Shown: positions 12,131 to 23,691, counted from the first letter of the stretch. The stretch: DNA of 64,000 nucleotides from Sambucus nigra (GCA_949130495.1 OX422216.1:365452605-365516604); one strand, 5' to 3'. Translations and numbers: made by a program. Notes: generated by a model not told the origin, from the letters alone.

Positions 12131-12884
12131 GTGTCCTCCCTAAAGACAAGAGGGAATGGGGGCATATATGCCTAGATTAATCTCTTGGAACCTCTTCAAC
12201 ACCCTCTCAAGTCAATCGCTTATATATTTTTTAAGGAAAGTGGACTACCTGATATGATTAAAAAGATTTTGGGAAAACCTTAACCCTAAAACTATGGCAA
12301 CCAACTCAATGGCACCCTAAATAGCCAACCACTCCAAGCAACCCTCAAATACCCCACAATAACAACAAAAGTAACAACCACAGGAAAATACTTAGCAGAG
12401 CTTATGAAGGAAATTGCAGGAAAAGAAAAAAATCAACTTTTACCGTAAAATCTTATGTCTAATCCCTAATTGAAACAATAAACTTAAACGAAAGAAAAAA
12501 AGATAGTGTGGATAGGTAACTGGAAGGGTGACACACATTAAAAGGAAAAACAACAACAAAGAAGGAACTACAAGAACTTCAATGAAAAAAATAGAGTAAC
12601 TAATCAAAGTCAATCTCTCAAGGGTTCTTTCTCTACTAAGATTTAGGTGTTGTTTATTTTTACCTTTTCAGTCTGAATTTGGACCAATTAGACTTAAGAG
12701 GTACAAAATAGTATTTATTTTTTTAAATAATTAAGAGGCTAACGACTAATTTTTCCTTTAAATGATTAAGAGGTAAATTTACTGCTGAAGTCTTTAGATT
12801 TTAGATTCAAACCTCAGATTCAAATGAAAAAACAAATGTAACCTTAATATCTAAGGCAGTAAAAGAAAAAAGTCAATATTCTTT
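12131..12884. other. Gene-free AT-rich stretch
   Basis: No ORF of note, no repeat structure and no recognisable element. It contains A-rich segments at 12420-12600. Confidence 0.6.
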
Positions 12885-12889
12885 TTATT

Positions 12890-13093
12890 TATAGAAGGAA
12901 AAAAAGTTAAAAATAAAAACTTCTAATTGGACACAAATATACATCATTAAATTCTGCTTGATCACCATCAAAATAAGGCGGTGGACACTCGACAACCCTC
13001 CTGTTAGGAACCCCACTTCCATAAATACAAAATTGGAATATATAGGCATCCTTGTAAATTGTGGAGTAGTAACATGAAAGGCTATATCGAGCA
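12890..13093. repeat. Duplicated 200-bp module, copy 1
   Basis: Alignable along its length with 16853-17075. Shared landmarks are GTTAAAAA, ATACAT.ATTAAA, GGCGGTGGACACT, CCCTCCTGTT.GGAACCCC and TTGTAAA..GTGGAGT. On the minus strand this copy is open for 69 codons (13094-12885). The other copy is also largely open on the minus strand, but in a different frame arrangement, so coding is not established. No known family was recognised. Confidence 0.75.
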
Positions 13094-15246
13094 TAACAGT
13101 AATATCCTAGAAGTTTTCACTCTTTAAGAGACTGTTACAAAAACTAGTTTTCATAGATTAAGCCTTGGGGGAAATTGTTATATCCTAAATATGATTTGAT
13201 ACTGGGAAGACCTATATGATGTCACCTTACACATTGATCATCCCAAGTTCACTACCAATGAGCACAACCTCATACCTGGTGAGCACTACGCCGATCTCAG
13301 AAGACTAAGTCGAGGCCGGTGCTATAACCCCGTTAGGTAACACCATTACTTCATTCAGTAATACCACATGTCCAAATGATGACAATGTGAAGCAAACATG
13401 TATTATGAGAGGAAATATGAAGGTATTCTCACCATGTGTCATAACCAACTTGTAGTAATTTCATCATGTGTATATTAAGGGTGATCTCACCTAACTTTAT
13501 AAAGGTGAGACACATGTCCTATGAAAACACTCTCTCACCTCACTCACTTATAAGTAACAACCCTTTATCCCCAAATATGCATTATATATATGAGCTTGTA
13601 TTGTTATGTTGTCGATTTACTAATTATCAAGAAATTAAGACATGAATAAGCTATAAAACCAATTAAAATGAAGCAAAAGAGAAAGAGAGACACTTATAAC
13701 CCAAATTTATTCGGTTTGGCTCAAATTAATGCCTACGTCCACATGTAAAACTATCTTTTATTTTCTCAGTGAACCCTCACCATTAGAGCTGTTGTAATGG
13801 AGATGGTTCAATGAGATAATACAAGATAGCTTATGAGTGTGTGTGTGTGTGTGCGAAACCAATATGGGCGAAAGGTACCTAATTAAAATTACTTTTATAG
13901 AAAGAGATAAAGTTTTCTATTATTTCCATATTAAGGTTAATAGACACAACACCTACAATCTATACGATAAATTATCTACCATATCTAAACTAAGATTTAT
14001 CTTCAATGTTAAGTGATTTAATCTAATATAGAAAAGGTAAAAATATATAGCTCAACACCAAGGTGTACGAGAAAAACCTCATAATGGAAAAAAATCTCAA
14101 TTCAACAGAATGACAAATGAACTATGGTAGGACTTGCATAGGAAAATTACGTCTTACAAAACATAGTGCATAACTTCCTACTAATATGATTTCACACCAT
14201 ATCTTCCATCACGGGAAGACATCAACAACTGGAGCACCTTCATAACCGCCACTAGTAATTATCGTAACCAATGTCTTCTTCAATGCTAAGAACAACAATC
14301 CTCCTATTAAAGTGGAAGATCAAATTTGAGTTCCAAGTCTTTAGAACAAGGTTGATAGGCCTCCAATAAATGAAGTACCATTTTCTATATGTGAGAATCC
14401 TAAAGTAAATGTGTTTTTGAAATAATGGTTACTCATAAATCTCATAAATATTTATTAGAAACGTAAAATAAATAAATAACGCATGAAAAAATTATAAAGA
14501 GATTTGTTCCAGGTTTTCAATAAAAGTTAAAATAAATAAATTTACTCTAATGTATTTTTAGATTTCACAAGTAATACAACTTAAAATATCTCAACAATAT
14601 AAAGATAACTAAAATAAGGTTGAAATTTAGAAGAATCCACGATTTAAAAGGAAAGTTTTTATCTTTTATAAAAAAATTCTCTCTTAAAAATTAATCTTAT
14701 GGCATGTATGCTTAAGCATGTATTTAAAAATATTTGCTTCACAAAAATCACACACACCTTCAAATGAAGTGTAAACCCACTTAAATATACTCTTAAACTT
14801 GTAAGAGAAGCTTGGGGATAAATAGGTAAGGTGTAGGTTCATATGAAGTGATAATGTAAAATATATTGCTGGATGTTAGGTTTTGCATGGTTTTTTGTGA
14901 AATATACATACAATATAAAAAAAGTAAGTTTTTTATGCTAGACAATAATCCTTCGGTGGAGCTTCCTTGCAGTGAATTTCATCGTCACTGATGTGAGGCT
15001 TCATCAAAGTCAAGTCGTGGAAAAACCCAACAAAGATTCCTGGTTAATGGCGTGGGCACCGAAGCACGTTTGCTTAAGTTGCCTTCGTTGGAGCGTTGAG
15101 GAACGACAAACCTGAAGCAATGCCAAAAAATTCCTATAAGTTAAATTTTGATAAAACTCAAAACTTATTTATCTAATATATTTAATGCATCAACACTATT
15201 TTCGACAAGAGTTTGTTTTTTAAATAAACTTTAGTATGAATGCATT
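13094..15246. other. Gene-free stretch; possible LTR remnant
   Basis: No credible ORF. At 13190-13570 a segment with TTTATAAAGG (about 13497) followed by a CTCTCTCACCTCACTCAC tract resembles the promoter and leader of a plant LTR, but no termini or primer site were found. A short GT run lies at 13838-13852. A GC-richer patch at 14940-15110 has no recognisable content. Confidence 0.4.
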
Positions 15247-15254
15247 ATATATAT

Positions 15255-15670
15255 CACTGTTCTAAAAAACCCGCCTAGGCTCCGCCTAGACACGCTTAGG
15301 CTTAAGGCTTGGGAGAAACGCCTCGCCTTACGCTTTTCACGCCTTATTCTTGGTAAAATCCTTAAGGCGCACTTTTTTTTTAAAAACAACAATGTTTTAG
15401 TGAAACGATGTCGCCTTTTAAAGAATTTGTTTACAAACCGGACCATTATCTCATCCAAAATAATCAAATAGTGTTTTAATTTGCATATATTCAGACATAT
15501 TTTTATGATATGTGCAATTTTTGTATTTTAATAGCCTTGTTATGGTTAAAAAATATTAAAATATATTAAGAAGGCATAAACGCCTTTTCACGTTTTTTCA
15601 CGCCTAGGCTTCTAAGGCTTAAGGCTTGGCCTCCACGCCTCAATCACGCCCCGCGTTTTTTAGAACCTTG
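15255..15670. mobile_element. hAT-type MITE (416 bp) with 8-bp target duplication
   Basis: The terminal inverted repeats share GTTCTAAAAAAC followed by a G/C-rich part: CACTGTTCTAAAAAACCCGC on the left, and the complement of GCGTTTTTTAGAACCTTG on the right. Both flanks are ATATATAT (15247-15254 and 15671-15678), an 8-bp duplication as made by hAT transposases, although the repetitive target makes it weaker evidence. Inside, acgcct/aggcgt words are arranged in inverted order, so the element can fold. It has no coding capacity. The GTTCTAAAAA terminus is common among plant hAT MITEs. Confidence 0.85.
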
Positions 15671-15678
15671 ATATATAT

Positions 15679-16428
15679 ATATATTCTACTTCAACAAGCC
15701 ATATACCACACAAACATACACAAAAATAATTTTTTTTTAAATATGAAAAACTTAATTTTAGTGTGATAAAATGTGCATAAGAGTCTCTAGGTCCTTTTTA
15801 CCTTTCCTATGAGTGGTACATAAAAGGATACTATGTCATGAGAATGTATGATAAATGATTTGAATGGTGCTTTGTCGGAATGATCTCAAGAACCAGGCTC
15901 AAAATATATTTGGGAACAGAAGAAGACAATCTTGTCCTATGGGGCACAACATAAGTATTATGCATATTATTACAGCTTCAGCTATGAACGTAGGCACCAA
16001 TTTGCGCTAAACCAAATAAATTTTGGTTCTTAATATCTTCTTCTACTGTTTGATCATTAGTAAATTGGTGACATATTTACTTAAGACCGACGTAATACCA
16101 ATTTCTAGCGCCAACCCTTGATTACAAGATACATTTAGTAATACAATTTTAACCATTCATGAGTCCTTCATTTAAATAACTGACGCGGATACACACGACA
16201 TGTCTTTAATTGATTTTCTTTAATTTTTCAATGAAAAACTAACATAGACTTAGAATTGAACCACTTAATATGCATGGAGATTAAGCTTACAACTTTTAAA
16301 AGTATAATCTAAGAGCTTCAGCAATGGAGATTGCCAACGAAAGGTAACTTACCTAATGAAAAAGTGGATTTAAGCTTTCGTGGGAAATTGTCAACACAGT
16401 GGAGAAGGAAATTAAATTAGTAAGTCAT
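15679..16428. other. Gene-free AT-rich stretch
   Basis: Nothing recognisable. Intergenic DNA between the MITE and the hairpin region. Confidence 0.6.
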
Positions 16429-16609
16429 CTTCCTACGAACTAATGTTGTTTGTAGGAAGAAAAAAAAATTCCTACGATCAACATTAGTTCGTATGAACAA
16501 ATAAGAATATAAATGTCTAACTTCCTACGAACTTCATTTGTTCGTATGAGTTCCAACGAACTTTAGAAGTTCGTAGGAATTTCTACGAACAAATGAAATT
16601 CGTAGGAAG
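16429..16609. repeat. Two adjacent long hairpins built from TTCCTACGAAC words
   Basis: Hairpin 1: arms 16429-16459 and 16469-16497 around an A-rich loop. Hairpin 2: arms of about 44 bases within 16521-16609, centred near 16565, with few mismatches. Both are made of TTCCTACGAAC / GTTCGTAGGAA units. Such Y-shaped inverted subterminal repeats are known from plant CACTA (En/Spm) transposons, and this may be a remnant of one, but no CACTA terminus or transposase was seen. It lies about 0.75 kb upstream of the DUF642 start codon. Confidence 0.85.
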
Positions 16610-16852
16610 CCTTTACAAATTCTGTACCCGTTCAGTAAATTTAGAGAACCTCCACAAATCCTACTACGAATTTTGTCAACTTTATTCCACCACTGCAGTG
16701 CTCAAAATTTGCAAAATTATCATTTCTCTTGAATTTGAGCATTCCATTGTGAATGCTCTAAAAATCAAATTTTGCTAAAATCTTGATTTTTATTAAAACT
16801 CTTGTGATCTTCCTCCCTCCCCCATCAATATTCTTTTATTTTTTAATAAAAG

Positions 16853-16998
16853 GCAAAGAGTTAAAAACGAAAACCTCGAATTGTACACAAACATACATTA
16901 TTAAAGTCACGAGTGCTTTGATCACTGTCAAAATTCGGCGGTGGACACTGGACGGGCCCTCCTGTTGGGAACCCCAGTTCCCAAAACACGGAATTGAA

Positions 16999-17031
<33 letters not shown>

Positions 17032-17075
17032 GTGTGCAGTGCACCCTTGTAAAACCGTGGAGTGGGAACACTGAG
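16853..17075. repeat. Duplicated 200-bp module, copy 2
   Basis: Counterpart of 12890-13093. It differs by scattered substitutions, a few small insertions and an (AT)n expansion at 16999-17025. It ends about 160 bases before the probable TATA box of the DUF642 gene. The minus strand includes a short open stretch ending in GVPNRRARPVSTAEF. I recognise no family. Confidence 0.75.
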
Positions 17076-17235
17076 AGTTTGTTCTGTTCTTTTCTCAAAA
17101 AATAAAAAATAAAAAAAAATTTAAAGGTACCTTTTATGTAGAATAAAGTGCTATTTGATGACCCTTGATTTAAGTAAAGCAATTACAACTTAAGGTAAAA
17201 AAGACTTACGACCAAAGCAATTAGCTGGAATCTTG

Positions 17236-17342
17236 GATAAAAGAACACTTGCACTCTTTTTGTCTGTATTTTTCTCTCTCACTCACTTCAGCTCCCCTGT
17301 TTACTCCGTTTCTTGAGAGACAGAGACACATAAAAAAGAAAG
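17236..17342 (+). promoter_or_regulatory. Probable core promoter and leader of the DUF642 gene
   Basis: An ATAAAAGA element near 17237 is followed about 30 bases later by a pyrimidine-rich tract (TTTTTCTCTCTCACTCACTTC) and then a short purine-rich leader up to the ATG at 17343. This is a normal plant TATA plus CT-rich 5' leader. The transcription start itself is inferred. Confidence 0.45.
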
Positions 17343-20300
17343 ATGGTTTGTAGGTCAAGGAGAAGCAAATGGGTGTCAGTGTATGTGATTCTCATGGCTC
17401 ATATGGCTTCTGTACTAGCAGAAGATGGTATGTTTTTCTTAACCTCATCATATACCATTCTCTCCGTTCTTGTGTTCATTATTATTTGGTGAGTCTGTGT
17501 CATTTTTGAGATCTGATATATATTGAACTCATAAAGTTAAGTTTTCACCCTAACATTTTGCTAAAGTTTACATATTTTTAGTGCACCTTTAATGAATTCA
17601 TGTCTCTTGATATTTTTCTTCTTTACTAGCTGTGGATAACTATTGAAATCGGATCTTCATTACTATCTACTTGCTCCTTGCTAAAAGGGTTCTTCTTCAA
17701 ATGTCTGTTGAATGAAAAAAATGGAATTGTTAGATTTCCAATATACTTCTTATTTTGTTCTTTTCCTACTAAATCCCCTGTTTTTTGAGCCATGTATCAG
17801 TCATAATTGATTTGTTATAATTATCCTCTTCAAGTACTCAACATTGGAGGGCCATAGTCCATTGAGTACTCCTCTGGACACCCCTTTTTAGCCTCCTTAC
17901 TCAACATTGTGTGCCCTCCTATTTAATTCTTGATCGTTTTCTTTCATTTTGGCATGTCAAATGGGGTTTTTGGCCATTTTGTTTGTATTTGATAGTCACA
18001 CACACCTGTTGGTTAAATTTCAATATAATATAGTATTTTTATTATATTAATTGATGTTTTTTTTAATCTTTAGTTGTTAATATTTTATTATATTATTAGT
18101 GTTTTATTTTAAACATAGCTTAGGTTTTATTTTAGAAGGTAGAAATATGAGCAAATGGGTGTAAAAAATATGGAAGTGCTCAAAATCTTATATTGTCCCA
18201 CATTGAAAGAATATTACAATAAGTAATGGTATATCAACTATAGGACAACTAAGATTCTTAGTTGGCAAGTCAAATAAGAGGGTATGATTCTACGCATCGC
18301 GATGGTGCTTTTAACCACCAATCGCGACACGCGAAAGAGCGCATTGCGCGCTTTGACGCACACTTGACACTTCTCATCGTCGCTTGGAGCGGGGGAGCCT
18401 AAAGTTGAGATGTTCATTCGCTTACGATGGGACACCTAATCTGAACCGTTAGATCGAAGCTGTTCCAAACAGGCACGATCCAACTGTTGCTGAGTCCCTA
18501 CATGAAGAGCTGTGACTGTAAATGGCTATATAAAAAGAGTTCCAAGCCTCTGTTTTGGACACCGAAAATTGTTAATTTCCCCTCTCTCCGTCCTCTATAT
18601 TTTGGCATTATCAAGTTACAAAACCGTTTTCAACTTTTGGTAACTGTTTCAAAAAATAACAAAAACTTTTTTAAAATAATAACCATTTTAATCATTTTAT
18701 GAAAAACTGTTTATGAAAAATAAAAAACTGTTTTTATACAAAAAACTGTTTTAACTGTGTAAAGACCGTCTTTTTTTTTATATACAAAACTATTTTTTTT
18801 TCTCTTATCTTAATCCCCAAGTAAATTAGAAAAAAAAGGATTTGTCACTTGGAAAATTAATGCTATTAAACACATACGTTTGGAAAATTATAGGATGTCA
18901 AAATTTGCGGGGGAAAATTTTGCCACCTAATGTATTTGCTCACTTGGTTGTCAAATAGATCCTTTGTTTTTTGTTAGTATTTTTTGTCGGTTTTCTTTCT
19001 TTGGTATTATCCATTAGTCCCAATATTAGTCTCGTAAAATTTTACTGCAAAATGTGCTATATGCATTCCCTGGACAAAGTGGATGAGAGAGAGTGAGAGT
19101 AGTGGAATTTATTTTTATTTGTTGTACCGTATTTTTATGGGTACTTTTGTAACTTTTCATGAAAAATTAAAGGTATTTTGGTAAAATTACCTGAAATTGA
19201 TGGTGGACGAATTTCTTTAGATTTGAGGGTCAATCCTTAATAAGATTTTTTAATGGTCAATTCCCAAATGTACAAAACTTTGAGAGGCTAAAATCCAAAT
19301 GACCTACTCATTATTACTTTGTTCACTTTTGTTCACTATGAAGTGTTGTATACGATTTGGACAATTTAGTCATCTATTGGGTCCCTTGATATAATTATAT
19401 TATATTAGATATTTCATGTTATTGTTTTGCTACACTTTTTCGGGTACATGATTTCTGTCATTTGTTATGTAATATATTTCTCGCTTTGTTATTTAGGTAA
19501 AGTTTGGTATTATTACTTAATAGATTTATACAATTAAATTTTCTATTTTTTCGCATGTTACACGTGTATGAAGTTGTGCCCTTTTTCTTTAATAACAGAT
19601 GGCGTGTATGAATTCTTGCTTTAATTTTTCCTTTCTTTTCTTTCATTATTGTGCGGTATTTTTATAAATTTTAAGAACATCTCTAATAATGCTCCCTAAA
19701 GTGGAGGATATTGTTTTCAAATTGAGTGCAATTTTTAAGACTAAAGATCATATTTTAAACATTAATTTTGTGTTCAATAAAATTCATTGCAACTTTCTCA
19801 ATGGGAAATTCCGAATCCATTCACATATAACATCTGAAATATTTTGTTCTTTAATTTCACACGTCATATTATATGAACATGTTTTGAAAAAATATATATA
19901 TATATATATTGCAGGCCTACTAATTAATGGTGATTTCGAGACCCCGCCAACTGGAGGCTTCTCCGACAGCGGCATAGTTGATGGGCCCACAACAATCCCG
20001 AGCTGGAAATCCAATGGAACCGTAGAACTGGTGGAGTCTGGGCAAAAACAGGGTGGGATGATTCTCATAGTACCACAAGGTGCACACGCAGTTAGGCTTG
20101 GGAACGACGCCGAGATCAGCCAGTCTGTGAAGCTCAAGAAGGGCTCCACCTACTCTGTTTCCTTCAGCGCCGCGCGTACCTGTGCTCAGCTAGAGTCACT
20201 GAACGTGTCGGTGCCGCCTGCATCACAGACTGTCGATCTGCAAACGGTATATAGCGTGCAGGGTTGGGATACATACGCGTGGGCCTTTCAGGCGGATGAG

Positions 20301-21535
20301 GATGACGGGACGGCGGTGTTTAGAAATCCTGGCATGGAGGATGACCCCACCTGTGGACCTATCATTGATGATGTTGCTATTAAAGAGCTTTTTACACCTG
20401 ATAAGACCAAAGGTTTGTTAGACACTGATCTTCTCTCTTCCTTGATCAAATATTAATGGGTCCCAACTAAGTTTCTAAAAGCACTCCAATGGGGACCAAT
20501 GAATGAGTGCCTGAATCTAGGTCCCCAAGTGGACACCGAAAGTGCTCTCTTTTCGTAAAGTAGTAGTTGTGTGATTTTTCAAGTATGTTACTGTTACATG
20601 ATAAAGATTCTCTGTATGTTAAGATTGATGTCCGTGCAAATAATTGTTACAATTGATAAAAATAATGGGATTTGTAATATAAAGGAGGTCACAATAATTT
20701 TAAACGTAGGAAATGAGTATAGTCCAACTTCTTGATGGTTTCTGCCACTAAAAATATTGAACAACCTTTCAGATACTCTATTGGTTAAAACATTACATTA
20801 ATAAAATCAGTAGCCCTACATTTTCTAGTGTTTCTGCCACGCGAGTTCACAATGATGCTCTTTTCTTGGGAATCAACAAATTTAAACTCTTGTTATTAGT
20901 ACTTTGTTCATTATTAAAGTGCCCATGTTAAACATTCTTATGCAGATAATGCAGTACTTAATGGTGATTTTGAAGAAGGCCCATGGATGTTCAGGAATGC
21001 TTCTCTAGGCGTCTTACTCCCCACCAACCTCGACGAAGAAACCTCTTCTTTGCCTGGTTGGATTGTCGAATCCAACAGAGCGGTCCGGTACATTGACTCG
21101 TACCATTTTACTGTCCCAGAAGGGAAACGCGCCATCGAATTACTTTCTGGAAAAGAAGGCATCATCTCCCAGATGGTTGAAACCTCACCAAACAAGCCTT
21201 ATAGTTTGACTTTTTCATTAGGCCATGCTGGGGACTCATGTACGCGGCCACTTGCAGTAATGGCCTTTGCTGGAGACCAAGCCCAGAATGTCCATTACAC
21301 CCCCAATGCTAATTCCACCTTCCAGACAGCTAATCTCAACTTCACTGCCAAGGCCGAGAGGACACGTGTTGCTTTCTACAGTGTGTATTACAACACCAGG
21401 AGCGATGATATGAGCTCTCTTTGTGGACCGGTGGTGGATGACGTGAGGGTGGCACTGTCGGGTGTGGTTAGAAACGAGTTCACATGGTTAGGGTTAGGGT
21501 TAGGGTTTTGGTTGTTTATTTTGGTTTTGGTTTAG
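17343..21535 (+). CDS. DUF642 cell-wall protein, GPI-anchor-like tail (3 exons)
   Basis: CDS join 17343-17427, 19915-20412, 20946-21535; both introns are GT-AG, phase 1; the product is 390 residues. Residues 1-26 form a signal peptide (basic start, hydrophobic core, cut after VLA). Two galactose-binding-like DUF642 domains follow, each opening with NGDFE: domain 1 (about 29-190) has GGMILIVPQGAHAVRLGND and CGPIIDDVAI; domain 2 (about 197-365) has LLPTNLDEETSSLPGW, GKRAIELLSGKEGIISQMVE and SSLCGPVVDDVRV. The last about 18 residues are hydrophobic, as in GPI-anchored members (the Arabidopsis At1g29980/At2g34510 type, by pattern). DUF642 proteins are plant-specific apoplastic proteins, reported to bind wall polysaccharides and pectin methylesterase. 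Intron 1 is 2.5 kb, intron 2 is 0.5 kb. No stop or frameshift is present, so this is the one gene here that looks functional. Confidence 0.95.
18160..18620 (+). other. LTR-like promoter fragment inside DUF642 intron 1
   Basis: Within intron 1, a TTGTCCCACATTG word (common in plant LTRs), a CpG-rich palindromic patch around 18290-18370 (CATCGCGATG, CGCGACACGCG) and CTGAACCGTTAGATCG are followed by CTATATAAAAAG at about 18524 and a CT-rich tract. The order resembles U3-TATA-R of an LTR in the same orientation as the gene. No termini were found, so it is a candidate remnant only. The rest of the intron is AT-rich without recognisable content. Confidence 0.35.
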
Positions 21536-22834
21536 AGTATGTGATTTTTTGGGGTAAGTTGCATGGTTTTTGACGTGGGAATGCGGTAAAAAGAAATCCC
21601 GTGTCTGTGTTGTATGCGAGTTTTGGGTTTTGAATTTGCTAAGAAATCAAAATGGGAGTGGTTTTAAGTTGCAGGTAACTGTATAATGCTACATAGGTCA
21701 CCTTTGATCTGGGGTGAAATGTTTTTCACTCGTGTGAAAAGAGCAATAGCTGAGAAGTATTTTCACACTTTCGGAGTTAAAATGTTATAAATTTGTATGG
21801 AAGTGTATACTTTATAGTGGCCATCAATGATTCCCCCTTGGCATGAAATGTTTGTTTGGAACTAGAAATCCCTTTTTAAAAGATGTTTAATCTATAGTCC
21901 TTTTCAATAAAATTACACCCATAATTTACTAAATTTCCCTTGAAATGCGTGCAACACGTGGCTTAAAAATTAGCAGCTCAAAATAGCTAATTGATTATAG
22001 CCAGTTACCATAACAAAACTTTTATACACTACATGTTTATTAAATTTTCAAGAATTATAAGCGATCGAAAAAGCGAAAAAAAGTTCTCCATTGTTATACC
22101 TTGGAATTTTGCAACACTACCATTTTAATTCAAATCGCGAGAAGATCCGTTCGAAGATAAAAATGTAAGTTATTAATATATTTTTCATCCCCATATTTAT
22201 AGTGTTAAGACATTGCTAAAATATCAATAGCAATTCCTTGTTCACTTTAGTAAATGATAAGGATAAATAGCTGTGGAAACGTTGTTTTTAAGCCAAATTT
22301 GTTACAGAAATGATATGTTGATAATTGAAAACCTAAGAAATGGTGAATGAAGTGATTAAATTATTTTTCATCATTATTTTCATCAGAAATTAAATTCAAA
22401 TCTATTAAAGAAAACATTTAATACGTTGATAATAATAGATGTTTGTAATGTAGTTATTTTTATAAGTTTGGATTGAAATTTTTATATAGGTATAGGAAAT
22501 ATAGAATATCGTGATACATGTTTTTTCACAATAAAACATATTTCTCAATTTTATATTGTAGTGTGAAATTGCAACACGAAATAACTTTGGGATCAAGAAA
22601 TGATGTAATTAGCATTCTGATATAGTACGTAATGGGGGGAAAATCAAAGAAAAGAGACATTAAACATGTCTATCATTTCAACATAGGTTGGAATAATAAT
22701 GGTGATGAGCAAGTTGAATCTTACCAATGAACACAAAGTTGCTCCACAACAAATATCATTCCATCAAATTTTCAAGGCTATATGGGAGGGAAGAGCAACA
22801 ATTTAATCAGTGAAGAAGTATGACGAAGATATAT
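21536..22834. other. 3' flank of the DUF642 gene; no other gene seen
   Basis: AT-rich sequence. AATAAA at 21906-21911 may serve as a distal polyadenylation signal. Nothing else was recognised up to the LTR at 22835. Confidence 0.5.
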
Positions 22835-23671
22835 TGATATACCTGTTTATATCCTCGGCCTGATTGAAGAATGCCTCCAGACGGACGACCCCTCAGACGA
22901 CCCTACGAGGAGCCGACCCTTCACCAGGCTCCAGACGACCCTACGAGGGGCCGACCCTTCACCAGATTCTAGACGACCCTACGAGGGGCCGACCCTTCAC
23001 CAGGTTCCAGACGACCCTACGAGGGGCCGACCCTTCACCAGGTTCCAGACGACCCTCCGAGGGTACGACAGTACGAGGCCAGAATTAGGCCAGACCCACT
23101 ACCGGAAGAAGCTTTGCCCTCGGCCTCGGCTCATAGGCCGAGGGTGACATCATGACAGCGCGTGGTTTGGGAGACGCGTGGAACAGTGCGCGTGAGGCTC
23201 ACATGGCACGTGGAAGACCGTTATAACCAAATCACACCCTCACGTGAGGGAATATTATGTCATCATTTGGCATCTACAGGTGTCAACAGGGGATTGGCTA
23301 GATCATCATTCACATGCACCATGCATACTTGGGGGGTACACTACACCCCCAAAGACCTATATATACTTGTCACCTACAACCCTACAGGGGATCGATCCAT
23401 TAATTGTAGCCCTAGCTAAAACTCTGCTTGTACACACAGAGAGAGAGGGTTATGTGCATTGTATCCAAGGCCATTAGTGCCCATAGTGGATCACACACTC
23501 ACAGTGGATGTAGGCCAAATTGGCTGAACCACTATACATCATTGTCTTAGTTCCTCTTATACTCATCCCCTTCTACATACTTATACACTTATACATCTCT
23601 ATGGCTGCCATAACTGCTACTGTTTGAGCTCACTATCACTTATCCGGTGGTGTTAAATCTTAGCATCATCA
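22835..23671 (+). repeat. 5' LTR of the Tat-like element (837 bp)
   Basis: It starts TGATATACC and ends GCATCATCA one base before the primer site. It is alignable with the complement of 43720-44571: both contain CCCTCACGTGAGGGAATATTA-type sequence, a CTTGGGGGGTACA.TACACCCC block, and a TATA-like CTATATATAC / CTATAAATAC element. GC-rich in its first third because of the 38-bp repeats. Confidence 0.85.
22893..23062 (+). repeat. Five tandem copies of a 38-bp unit in the LTR U3
   Basis: The word AGACGACCCT recurs at 22895, 22933, 22971, 23009 and 23047, an exact 38-base period. The last copy is partial. The unit contains CCCTACGAGGGG and CCGACCCTTCACCAG. The repeats lie upstream of the TATA-like site, the usual place for LTR enhancer repeats. 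Confidence 0.95.
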
Positions 23672-23672
23672 G

Positions 23673-23691
23673 TTTGGCGCCGTCTGTGGGA
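23673..23691 (+). other. Primer-binding site of the Tat-like element
   Basis: TTTGGCGCCGTCTGTGGGA directly follows the LTR end. This sequence is the standard primer site of many plant Tat/Athila-clade gypsy elements. Confidence 0.9.

Noticed and set aside
21486..21512. TTAGGG repeats as an interstitial telomere
   Set aside because: Only three units, they are codons of the DUF642 C-terminal tail in frame, and the plant telomere unit is TTTAGGG.
22893..23062. CRISPR-like array
   Set aside because: The 38-bp units are directly tandem without unique spacers and sit in an LTR of a plant genome.
23162..23477. Two overlapping plus-strand ORFs downstream of the 38-bp repeats
   Set aside because: Both lie wholly inside the Tat-like LTR, ahead of the primer site. 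They do not resemble any protein.
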